From Lineus longissimus (Eukaryota > Nemertea > Pilidiophora > Heteronemertea > Lineidae), in assembly GCF_910592395.1 (NCBI RefSeq), contig NC_088308.1, positions 28,597,501 to 28,661,500 of the forward strand: DNA of 64,000 nucleotides. Reading direction: 5' to 3'. The notes beneath the pieces were generated by a model, which made no database searches, had not been told where the DNA came from, and saw nothing but the letters and a program-made list of their open reading frames with translations. How positions within the stretch are numbered: the first letter of the stretch is position 1; each line of letters opens with the position of its first letter. A program made the translations under genes and the position numbers. This document shows, piece after piece, positions 26,501 to 38,000 of this stretch.

Positions 26501-27100
26501 GACAATGCAGGAAAGTTTCTCAGCAACTGATGGCGTTTGAGGAATTTTTACCCAAGGCGATTAATTAATCATATCAACAAGGTAAATGTCGTGGGTAGTA
26601 CAGATTGAATTAGCCGATTAGTCTTGGTAAGAAGCATGTCCTTAGAATGGTAGGATCAGTGGTGATAAAATACCTGTGGTTTGAAGGAATTACTCGATCT
26701 GGAGACCGACCTGTGCGTCAGAAGCCATCTGACGATATGCTCTTATAACTGCAATGGATGATAAAACTAATGATATCAGTGATAACTGGTAAATGCAAAC
26801 TCACCGAGCGGCCATTAGGTGTGTTTCAACCGCGGGAGTACTCTGGGGAAACCATGTAGCAGGTGAAAAGGATGGTAAAGTAAGAGCAGATAGAAGGCAC
26901 CTCGAGACTGGGCGTGAGGGGGAATACAGTCATAAGATATCGATGAACACCGGTACCTTTATTATCATACATTATGATGTTAGGGAAAATCATATACATG
27001 TAGTGGTCGAACGTGCCTTGCCAACTTAATAGGGAAGTGGCGCTGTCGTCTCCAAACCATTTACCACTCTCCTCCTGATCAATTGACTCATTCATTGATG

Positions 27101-27139
<39 letters not shown>

Positions 27140-30100
27140 TGATTCTGATTCGGCAAATTGGACCGGAAGGTTAAAACAGCTGCTTGATGACAGTGACGCC
27201 ATCCCTATGTTCTGGTTATGTTTTTGAGATTCTCATTCTTTGGCAGGAATGAAAATTTCACATTAAACGCTTGTTTATTAATAAATGAGGTTAGGTTTCT
27301 TCAAATATTTGTAGTTACTGTCATTTATTACGTTGCCTCTCGAGAACGGCCATCATCATTTACGACCTTCGGCAACAGATTTTAGAAACATGATAATCTT
27401 ATTGAAGTGCTGTTTATACGTCAAACATGATAAAGTCCTCCCAACGTGCGATTCATCATTTCGTATTGCGATGGGCATCTGTTAATGGGGTGCGACATGG
27501 TCGATATAGCAACAACCTCACACCATCATCGCATTAATAACTGTATTCTTGGTATGATGAAATGAACTCTGAATATTAAGAGGTGATCTGCGCTCTTGCT
27601 GGTGACCCAACTCGGCTATCAACCGAGGCCGGGCAAACAACATTAACTCATCAAGGTTGTGACGTCAAAGCCTTATAGAAAATAGAGTGAACTTTTCGTC
27701 TTTGTTGACCTTGGTGAGAAACACTTATTTGGCTTCATGCATAGCAATCTGAAGTAGTGGTTTCGCTTCCTCTAAGCGAACCTCCTTCAGGAGCAGTGAT
27801 TCTTTGAAAACCTCATCATGGTGGACCACATGATCAACTACGATGTCAATGGAGTAGGTCTCATCGATTCAGTTTGTGGTAACTCAGCCTAGTAGGATCT
27901 GATTGAGGAAAGGCAAACTATACACACCATCCATGCAGCGTCCAATACCAGTGCTACCGAATAGTTGTCTGAAGCGCTTATGCAAAGTCCTTTTGATAAG
28001 TAGCTAAAATACCGCATCATCTGCATTGAAGAATCTAACATGAGTATTGTCTAACCCAATACTACTGATAACCCGTTACACTTATTGTCTTTTATTTGCC
28101 AACCAGAGTGCCATGAATGGTTGATGAGAACCAGTATGAATAATAACTAAGAGGTTACAAGAGGAGAACATACACCACTTTCAGTATCTTCTTCCAGTTG
28201 GCTTCACCGGTTCATGTTTCGTATCATTGGCATGTTGCTTAGAGTCAAAGAAGAGGGAGAATACACGATTGTCTTAACCATTTGCTACCTTCTTTTTGAT
28301 AAAATCAAATCAGCCAGCGACCAATCAACCTCAGTCCCATGAGTGCCGTGTTACCGGGGTTCCACTGTATTTGTTTCCAATTATTTTTAATCGTTCTTCT
28401 TGCCTCTTCAGGTTCTCACCAGTGGTCCTCCTGTACCTGGCGTCCGTGGTGCCCGCCATCTGGTTCCTCGAGCTTGACTTGATGAAGAAGCGGATCCTTG
28501 TCAGAGACATGGAACAAGCCAACAACGGTTCGCTCGACCTGCCAATGGTCAGCGCTCTGGGGAAACCAGCGCTTGAGTCCGAACACGGTCAGCCTGTCAA
28601 TGACACCAGCGGTGAGGATTTGGATCACGCAGAGGGACTTTCAGGCATACACGCCCTGGGAGTAAGTTGTTTCTGTTATAAGGCTCTTTCCGTTGAGCTA
28701 CAAGGTGCAGTTTTTAATTCTAGACTACTGACTGCGGATAGAGTATCAGGTCAAAGTAGGCTCAGATGTATGTGTGCTACTGTGCAGACATAGCCCATCA
28801 GTCAACTAAAGGTTGAGTGAATCTCAACATCTCCTCTATTCGGGAATATTCACAACTTAACTTAGCAATATTGGACATGTTGAAAGCAATTACAAATTTC
28901 CTGACATGAAGTGTTGGGGATCGATGAAAGTACATCCGTCGCATTATCAGCCAATTTCTCAATATAACATGAAAAGACTACACATAAGTATATCATAAAA
29001 AAGTATGGAAGCCTGAATTGCGGCTCTCCGGTTGCCTACAGTTATTTGGCACCAAGCAGCGAAAGCTGTCCCCATTTCAAATCGTACTACAACTACAAGA
29101 AATCGTACACTGTGACGAAAGGAGAAGTTAATGGCATCATTGAACTTAATCAAAAGGTTCTGTTATCACAAGCAAAGTTCTGAATCTATGTTCTTCTGTC
29201 TTCAACGACATGACTAGCTTTCACAACCTCGTCTCTGAATTTCAGCTGGACATTCACATCCCAGTCGTGATGGCGCCGAGCGAGTGGGCAAAGATCCTGG
29301 AACAACTTCTTATGCTTTTCCTCATCGTAGGAAGATGGCTGCTTCCCAAGGGGGACCTGACACGTGACCAACTCTCGCAGCTCTTATTGGTCAATATTGG
29401 AATGGCCGCTGACATCATTGAACTATTCGAAGCATTCAGGGAAGAAAATGTGAAGTATAATAAATCGTTGACGGTTGTGATTCTGTCGCTTTGGACGTCG
29501 AGTTTGATGCAGTTTACGTTGATAATGACGGCGACAAAGGCGCGGAAGACGCGAGTGGCCATGACCCGAACTGATGAGGAGGATGGTAATGTGCGCTGCT
29601 TCTGTTGCGAGACCGAAATATGGGCCATCATGACTGTCCTCTTCCTACAAGACGTCCCGTTCCTCTGTCTCAGGATGACACTCATCTTCCATTTCTCAGT
29701 CGTCAGTTATATGAATATATTTTTCACATGTAAAAACTCGTTGGTTATCATGCTACAGCTGTATCGTATAGGCGTCATCCAAATGGAAGAAACCAAGAAA
29801 ATAAAGAAGAAAAAACGTGGCGAGATCTCAGACAGTGACGATGATGAGTCGGGAAGCTATATGAACAGGTCCTATCCGCACAACCTGAACGCGTGTCGCG
29901 GACCACCGCCTCAAGTCACAATCGTCGAAAACAATGAATATGAGCGCAATCCCGCGGTAAAACCAGTTTTGAAGAGGAGTTATGGTTCAAAGGAGGATGC
30001 CCTAGACTCGAGTGAGGATATTCCAACGCGACAGGGGCCGTATTTCCGCAGGCCCCCAAACCCGTACCGCGAGTCTACTCCTCCGCCGAGAGGCGTGACC

Positions 30101-30352
30101 GCTAAGAAAAATAAGGTCGGGGAGATGAATCCGGGCATGAGCGAGCCCCCGGGCTGGCTGGCTACGGGCGAGGACAGCCCCAGTCCGGTGGTCAGGGAGA
30201 AGCTCCCGGAGAATCATGCCATGGCAGAGTTGGACAATGCCATATCAGAGTTACAAAACATTCACGCTTCCATCGATATCAAAAATGGGATTAATAATGC
30301 CAACATGAACAATGCGGCCAATGTGTACGTAGTAGGGAATGATACTGATTGA
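17521..30352 (+). CDS. TMEM26: TMEM26-family multipass membrane protein, 3 coding exons
   Basis: Join 17521-17756, 28412-28661, 29246-30352 (530 residues). Phases agree: exon 1 ends in TG before GTAAGG, exon 2 restores TGG, and exon 2 ends in phase 0 at GTAAGT. The start ATG has A at -3. Family hallmarks seen include LHGLVAIWRV in helix 1, KWFSPVVLLYL across the first junction, and GRWLLPKGDLTRDQLSQLLL followed by an AADIIELF segment, then LQDVPFLCLRMTL and NSLVIMLQLYRIGV. About eight hydrophobic segments fall within residues 25-350. The remaining ~190 residues form a charged, Pro- and Asn-rich tail starting at a KKIKKKKRGE stretch. This makes the protein longer than vertebrate TMEM26 (about 370 residues). 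The molecular function of the family is poorly known; surface membrane location is inferred from the helices. Assignment to the family is confident. Confidence 0.9.
17757..28411 (+). other. Intron 1 of TMEM26-like gene (10.7 kb)
   Basis: Bounded by GTAAGG at 17757 and a TTGCCTCTTCAG acceptor ending at 28411. I found no gene inside it. Many short open frames occur, but none has both splice signals and protein-like composition. A CTGG microsatellite lies at 27103-27138. Two weak coding-like stretches, near 21937-22112 (plus) and 27725-27870 (minus), are noted among the findings. Confidence 0.7.
27103..27138. repeat. (CTGG)9 microsatellite
   Basis: Uninterrupted CTGG tetranucleotide run inside TMEM26 intron 1. 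Confidence 0.9.
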
Positions 30353-30473
30353 TGGCGGGGGTAGGGCAGCCATCATATCTAGATGGGGTCACCTGACTTA
30401 GAGGAAGAGTTGTTCCAATCACGTTTTACACTGCAACTTACCTCAGTCCTACAAGAATGCCAGTGGTATGCAA

Positions 30474-30479
30474 AATAAA
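30474..30479 (+). terminator. Candidate polyadenylation signal of the TMEM26-like gene
   Basis: AATAAA lies 122 bp after the stop codon and is the first canonical hexamer downstream. It would give a short 3' UTR. Later AATAAA copies exist, for example near 30914, so a longer 3' UTR is possible. Confidence 0.45.
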
Positions 30480-32999
30480 AGCTACTGGTCACAGCTAGCT
30501 GAGTCAGGAGACGGGAATTCACTGAGAACATCCATTGGTAGGCCTACAGGCGACTGACGTCGAGGCTTGGAGAGACAGGTCAAGTTCTTGATGAACGGCA
30601 ATTATCTACTTAACGTTAACGATTGAACAACTCTGCCTGGTTTATGCTCAAAGTTGTGCAGCATCTCGGATTAGGAACTTCGATCATGGCGCATTCTCGG
30701 CGCATATTTGTCAGTTGGGGGAGTTGTTGTTTATAACGTTAGCTACATATCAAGAGTTACTTGCCACAACATCATTTAAATATGTAAATATTGAGTTAAA
30801 TATAAGGTAATGAGAACAATAAGATTAGTGTAGAATAGGTCATAGTATGTTGTGGTGACATTGATAGAAAGACATAAATGAATTGAATGTTGATGAACAG
30901 CAGCTTAGCAAACTAATAAAGGGAGGCAGTCATATTGGATGTATGCATTCATAGGCCAACGTTGGAAAGTAATGAATGATATAGGAGCTTAGCTGATATA
31001 GGACAGCCTTGAAGACACTTCTTAGTCTATGCCAACTCTGTAAGATTCCTCACGCTTACAAGACAGATAGAGACTTTATCTTCCGCTTCATTAACCCTCT
31101 CCTTCTCTCATTGTCATGGCATCGTCATCTACAAGTTATTCCACCACCATGATTGCACATTTCCAATGATCAAAGTTCGACGAAGCTGTCATATTGCACA
31201 AAAGTTTAAACTTCTGTGACATTCATCGACCATGGCATTACTCATCAGCCTTCTTTCATCTCACGTACATGTATAGTTCATTATTCATTTCACTCATTAC
31301 TCTCACTTTATCTGCTAAGATTGGCAAGCCGCCGGAATAAGACCTGGTATACAGCCACCCCTTCTTCATCTTCTGACGCCTTCAAATCTCTGTAGAAAAT
31401 TCCATTGAGAAAACATACCACGTATTTCCCGCGGCTCAAATAAGACTATTTGATTTGGCTCCTTTGCTAGTGAGAAAGAGACTTTCATCTCATGAACGAA
31501 CCCCGTGACATCTCAAAAACTCATCAGTTGCTTTCATCAACGCATCCATATGTCTAAACTCGTACCGTAGGTCGAGGTTGAATAAAGGAGATGTATGTTT
31601 ATTTGCTCATCCTTCTTTTGATGTCTTCTGTATTCTTGAGTCGAACCTTTACGGCTCCAAGTCCTTGGGTCGCTTGTGCTGCAGTTGCAGTCCAGAATGC
31701 GAAATCTAAGATGGCTTAAGTGCCTGGCGGCCATACTTAAGGGCGTTATCGTTCAAACTTGTTGAATGGAAACTGCAGCAAATACATAAATAGCTTCATT
31801 GTTTTCCAGGGACAAAACTATTAGTCTCTTGGCGAAATGTACATCCTAACTCACATCTGATTGACAGGCATCAGAAATAATTCGCTACAATTATTTGGGG
31901 GCTCAGCTGGTTGATGTGTCTCTTAAAACCAACAGGGTGCGAATACACGAGTTCAAAATGGGAAGTGTTTTGACTGCATTCCTTCTAATTAAAAAGATGG
32001 TTGACTTTTGCCGCAAGTCTTTTGCAGAGACGGGCAATCCGGCGCACATGCTGCTCTGAGGTCTAATGAAGAGACCTGCAGTCGTTCCAATGCTGCAGGG
32101 ACGGCAACAAGAAGATTAAGCCAGATATCGAGACGAACAGCCAGATGGGTTATGCCTCGTGGAGAATGGTTGATGCAATTATGATTGTAGACAAGTTCGT
32201 GTACATTCGTTCAGTGCAGTCTCATTCACCCACGAAGAGATCAGTAACCTTTTGTTATGAACTGCCAGTTGATCTTTGAGCATGAGACTAATCCTAGGGC
32301 TCCTCTCAACGTAATAAGTGCTTCAGTATACACCTTTCCAGAAATGGGGCGCCGAGTGTCCGAAATAGTGATGTCATAAGGGGAAACTAGGTGTAGGGAC
32401 AAAGGTGATAGTCATGGTTGACCAACACACTTGAATGCCTTTAATGACGGACAAGGGGGAAAAAGTTAGTTCCAATGCAAGCCACCAATTTCGGGAAGCA
32501 TGTATAGGACGTTATTTTGGGTATCTCAGTGATGAAATTCGGGCATGTCGTTAAACAAATGAAACAAAGCAATATTTTTTTCAAAAAGTAAATTTATAAA
32601 GTCTAAATCCTACAAGAATATATTTTTATAAATAAATAGAAAACTTCGAAAAGGTTATCCACAATCCGTTATATCGGAAAATAAGTTGAGGGACAAAAAT
32701 TCTCCAATTTCAGCAAGTCTGGATTGAAAAAACAAGACTGTCGTGGCAAAACATGGTACAATGCTTTATGCATTAGAACCAAAGCTACATCGTGATATGC
32801 TACAACAGGTTCATCATAAATAAGTAACTGTCAACTAATGTAAACCTAACAACTTGTAAAGTAATAAAGTGTATAAAATATGGCATACCTGTCATGGCTT
32901 GGACGGTGGATAATTTGGTATCAAACTTATATCACAGCATCTCAATAGTATTATCATATCATATTTTCAAGAAAATATTTAAAACTTCCAAAACCTAAA
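30480..32999. other. Intergenic DNA between convergent TMEM26-like and cadherin genes
   Basis: No exon, RNA gene or tandem array is recognised. It is AT-rich, especially 32550-33000. Long 3' UTRs of either gene could extend into it. Confidence 0.45.
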
Positions 33000-33005
33000 T
33001 TTATT
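33000..33005 (-). terminator. Candidate polyadenylation signal of the first cadherin gene
   Basis: TTTATT on the plus strand reads AATAAA on the minus strand, about 370 bp beyond the cadherin stop codon. It is plausible but not unique in this AT-rich stretch. Confidence 0.35.
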
Positions 33006-33377
33006 GTTTGTAAGGTTTTCAGAGAACAACATTGATTACATCATTCATTATGGCACATTATGTACATGGTTGAAACTGCCTTTTCTTACAAAAGCAGCTG
33101 TATAATACAGCACTCACAAACAACCATAGGCAAAGTTCTATCACATATAGCTATTAATGAATAATAGCAACTGAACAATGTTTACAAAGTTTACATAAAG
33201 ATTATATTACATGTACTAGGCTCATCAGAATCAAGTTAATGAGCTGTACCATAGGTGAGACAGCTGTCAACGTATATACTGAATCATTCACAGCCAGTAA
33301 TTATCTTGACATGTTTGATGATGGAGTGAAGCTCCACCTATTGAATGCTCAATAACTTGACTGTCTCTAAATGACCC

Positions 33378-35005
33378 TCACATATCAGGTTCGTAGGCCT
33401 TGTTCACGAATACTCCAGAGTCCTGAAATTAAATGTGATATGATTTACAGAAAAATAATAGACACTTCATAAATTACATCTCAAACATATGAAGACATGA
33501 TATGATCAGTTCTTCTACCGACACTCGAATACTTGGAGCATGTACTCGTTGATTCAGGCAACACTGCCACAGTTTGATAAAGATGAAAATAATGTCAATT
33601 ATTGTGACGGCTAATTCAGAAAATTGAGTGTTCAACAAGAGGAAACTGGTTAACCACGATCTGAATTAACTAATCAATTACCTTGTCCATTCTCTCTTTC
33701 CAAAGTGGATTCACACTGAAAAAGTTCAAAGATTAAATAAGTGAGTGATTGAGAATCCAAAGAAGTTCTATACTCAGCATGAAAGATTGAATTCCATTTG
33801 CCCAGGCTAATCAATATGTCTGCTTTCTATTTGAAGGGCAACAGAAATAGATAAAAGAAAGTAAGCCTATAAAGGACTGTTGCTTTCATGTCGTGGACAC
33901 CTCTGTAAGCACGACACCCTCACTGGTCAAGACACTGATGATAGTCTAAAACTGTCCATACATCATCACCTAAGAGGAGGGAATCTCTTTACTGAGGTCA
34001 CTCAATCTGAGAAAAACATCTCAAGGCAGATGGTCACAAAGGAGATGATGTAAAAATACTTACGTTCCTCCTGGAGTGGAGGCCATTGGACCGTCATTCA
34101 CTGAAACAGACAAGAGCATGGAGTCATTATCTCGCAGAATTTAATATCCTCAACAAAATCTAATAAGTCAAGAATATTAAGCAAAAGTCTGCAGCTATGT
34201 TTTGTCTGACTTGTTCGAATAGATGTCTTGTGACCAAGACTAGACTCTAGCAGCAACTTCTCCATGCAGAAGACCAGTGAGCTTTGAAAGTGGCAAAAGA
34301 TCTTCCTCTGACCTTGGGAATATGTAATCAACTGACCATGATGTGACAATCACAGATCTACTCCCAAACTAGATCTACACTAAACTCAGGTAGCATTCTA
34401 CAGAAGATGCCTAGCTATAAAACACATACAAAACAGAGACACTCAAATCTATGCTAATTCAACGGAAGAATGGGAGGAGAGATTATTCAACATTTCCAGC
34501 TACTATCAGTTCTAAATCACACACAAAGCCTGAATACAATCTCACACAGTAAACACTATGCAAATCCCTTCAACTGTTACCTGCCAACTGGACATCATAC
34601 GAAAACATGATCTGAGACTCAACTAGAGATGACAAGATGAAAGAGTGTGGGCAACCCAAATCCATGTTAAAAGGGCGAATTTGATCAATTTGGGACATGT
34701 ATATCACAGTATACAAAGGACCTGGGCATGAACTGCCCAAAAAGATTAGAACAATACTGTACTCCATAAATAATCATGTGTAGTTTGACACCCTTTCTCC
34801 AGTAATTGCACAATCATGGATTGGAATCAACATGATTGTGTTCTACATGAGTGACTAGAGAAGCCCTGGGGTCTGAAGGACTCACAAAACAGAATTGTGT
34901 TTTCTTACGACACTTGAGCCATAGGCCAATTGCCCTTCCTCAACTATCAGTATAAACAGTATTTATGACTTACCATATTTTGCCTTTCTCATCTCCCTCT
35001 TGTAC
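33378..35005 (-). CDS. Cytoplasmic tail exons (35-38) of the cadherin-23-like protein
   Basis: Four very short exons (32, 37, 34 and 45 nt) encode a basic stretch (QYKREMRKAKYV), NPLWKERMDK and a terminus ending VNKAYEPDM. The tail of ~50 residues is much shorter than that of vertebrate cadherin-23. NPLW recalls the NPVW of the cadherin-23 tail. No beta-catenin or p120 binding region is present. The short exons suit alternative splicing, but none is demonstrated. Confidence 0.85.
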
Positions 35006-38000
35006 CTGAAGAACAACAGGCAATGCATGAGACTATGGAGTAGATAAATCAAAACAAGAACAAAAATCTCAAGGTCAATTGACAACTCTCATTGCATGTA
35101 GATTTCATTCACTCAGAAACATGGCAGTTATTATAAGAATCAAGGACATGTTTTACTACACACCCAGTAGTATAGGCAAACATTCAGTTGACACTAGATT
35201 GGTTTAGCAGCACTGAGGGATGAAATGTGGCCATCTAGAAACTGTGTCTTGGTGCAGTTATTCACAAGATCAGAATTGACTTAGATGGACTTCATCTCAA
35301 CTAACATCAGTAAACTCAGCCTATCTGAGAGTACAGGAGAAGATGATTGATGGACAGGTATTTGACTTACTGCCTGTTCAGAAAGAAGCAGATGAGGCCA
35401 AGGAGGACGAGGGCCACGATGAGGATGACCACGATGATGCACATGATGATAAACACGGGATGCAGCGTCATCTCCGACTCCTTTACTTCCTGGAAGACAA
35501 AAAGGTAATGGCACATGACGGTCTGTGCTTAAACAACACAGAGGAAACCCCATTGAAGGCCACCAATACTGAGCCCAGATATGAACGGTCTGTGCTTAAA
35601 CAACACAGATGAAACCCCATTGAAGGCCACCAATACTGAGCCCCGATAAGAACGGTCTGTGCTTAAACAACACAGAGGAAACCCCATTGAAGGCCACCAA
35701 TACTGAGCCCAGATAAGAACGGTCTGTGCTTAAACAACACAGAGGAAACCCCATTGAAGGCCACCAATACTGAGCCCCGATAAGAACGGTCTGTGCTTAA
35801 ACAACACAGAGGAAACCCCAATGAAGGCCACCAATACTGAGCCCCGATAAGAACGGTCTGTGCTTAAACAATAGAGGAAACCCCATTGAAGGCCACCAAT
35901 ACTGAGCCCAGATAAGAACGGTCTGTGCTTAAACAATAGAGGAAACCCCATTGAAGGCCACCAATACTGAGCCCCGATAAGAACGGTCTGTGCTTAAACA
36001 ACACAGAGGAAACCCCATTGAAGGCCACCAATACTGAGCCCCGATAAGAACGGTCTGTGCTTAAACAACACAGAGGAAACCCCATTGAAGGCCACCAATA
36101 CTGAGCCCAGATAAGAACGGTCTGTGCTTAAACAACAGAGGAAACCCCATTGAAGGCCACCAATACTGAGCCCAGATAAGAACGGTCTGTGCTTAAACAA
36201 TAGAGGAAACCCCATTGAAGGCCACCAATACTGAGCCCCGATAAGAACGGTCTGTGCTTAAACATCACAGAGGAAACCCCATTGAAGGCCACCAATACTG
36301 AGCCCCGATAAGAACGGTCTGTGCTTAAACAACACAGAGGAAACCCCATTGAAGGCCACCAATACTGAGCCCAGATAAGAACGGTCTGTGCTTAAACAAC
36401 AGAGGAAACCCCATTGAAGGCCACCAATACCGAGCCCAGATAAGAACGGTCTGTGCTTAAACAATAGAGGAAACCCCATTGAAGGCCACCAATACTGAGC
36501 CCCGATAAGAACGGTCTGTGCTTAAACAACAGAGGAAACCCCATTGAAGGCCACCAATACTGAGCCCCGATAAGAACGGTCTGTGCTTAAACAACACAGA
36601 GGAAACCCCAATGAAGGCCACCAATACTGAGCCCCGATAAGAACGGTCTGTGCTTATACAATAGAGGAAACCCCATTGAAGGCCACCAATACTGAGCCCA
36701 GATAAGAACGGTCTGTGCTTAAACAATAGAGGAAACCCCATTGAAGGCCACCAATACTGAGCCCCGATAAGAACGGTCTGTGCTTAAACAACACAGAGGA
36801 AACCCCATTGAAGGCCACCAATACTGAGCCCCGATAAGAACGGTCTGTGCTTAAACAACACAGAGGAAACCCCATTGAAGGCCACCAATACTGAGCCCAG
36901 ATAAGAACGGTCTGTGCTTAAACAACAGAGGAAACCCCATTGAAGGCCACCAATACCGAGCCCAGATAAGAACGGTCTGTGCTTAAACAATAGAGGAAAC
37001 CCCATTGAAGGCCACCAATACTGAGCCCCGATAAGAACGGTCTGTGCTTAAACAACACAGAGGAAACCCCATTGAAGGCCACCAATACTGAGCCCCGATA
37101 AGAACGGTCTGTGCTTAAACAACACAGAGGAAACCCCATTGAAGGCCACCAATACTGAGCCCAGATAAGAATGGTCTGTGCTTAAACAACAGAGGAAACC
37201 CCATTGAAGGCCACCAATACCGAGCCCAGATAAGAACGGTCTGTGCTTAAACAATAGAGGAAACCCCATTGAAGGCCACCAATACTGAGCCCCGATAAGA
37301 ACGGTCTGTGCTTAAACAACAGAGGAAACCCCATTGAAGGCCACCAATACTGAGCCCCGATAAGAACGGTCTGTGCTTAAACAACACAGAGGAAACCCCA
37401 TTGAAGGCCACCAATACTGAGCCCCGATAAGAACGGTCTGTGCTTAAACAACACAGATGAAACCCCATTGAAGGCCACCAATACTGAGCCCCGATAAGAA
37501 GCCCTTTACTCCACCAATAGATACAGTTAATACAAGACTGCCCAAATGAGACGACTACAATCAAATACATCTTCTTGAATGTCTATGAGTAACTTGGGAC
37601 ACACTTTGGATATTGCCAGAGACACACACCCTCAACACAAGGAGCTTCTGCACCTGTAAGGGTCACATGAACTTACATTAGCCATATGAAGACAAGATAA
37701 TGTTCTATAGAAGTTCATATTGCTGGAGTCTTCAGTGCCAATGATATAACTCCAGTGATCCCAACCATGGATTTATGTTAACTGTACTGTAAGGAAACAA
37801 GTGAGGCTGGCAAGAGGTTCTTATACCACAAAAACAGATTCACTTACCACAGGATTGATATCAAAGATGAAGAGGACCTTGTAATCTGAGAGGAGGGCTT
37901 TTTCAGAAGCAGCTTTCATCATTTCGACGACATCACTAGCAGGGTAGATCGAGTTCTGGTTCATGTCCACTACATGCACAATCAAGTCAGCTCTAAAAAA

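Noticed and set aside
35730..37570. Minus-strand 73-107 codon frames (SIGGLQWGF)
   Set aside because: Artefact of the 67-bp minisatellite.
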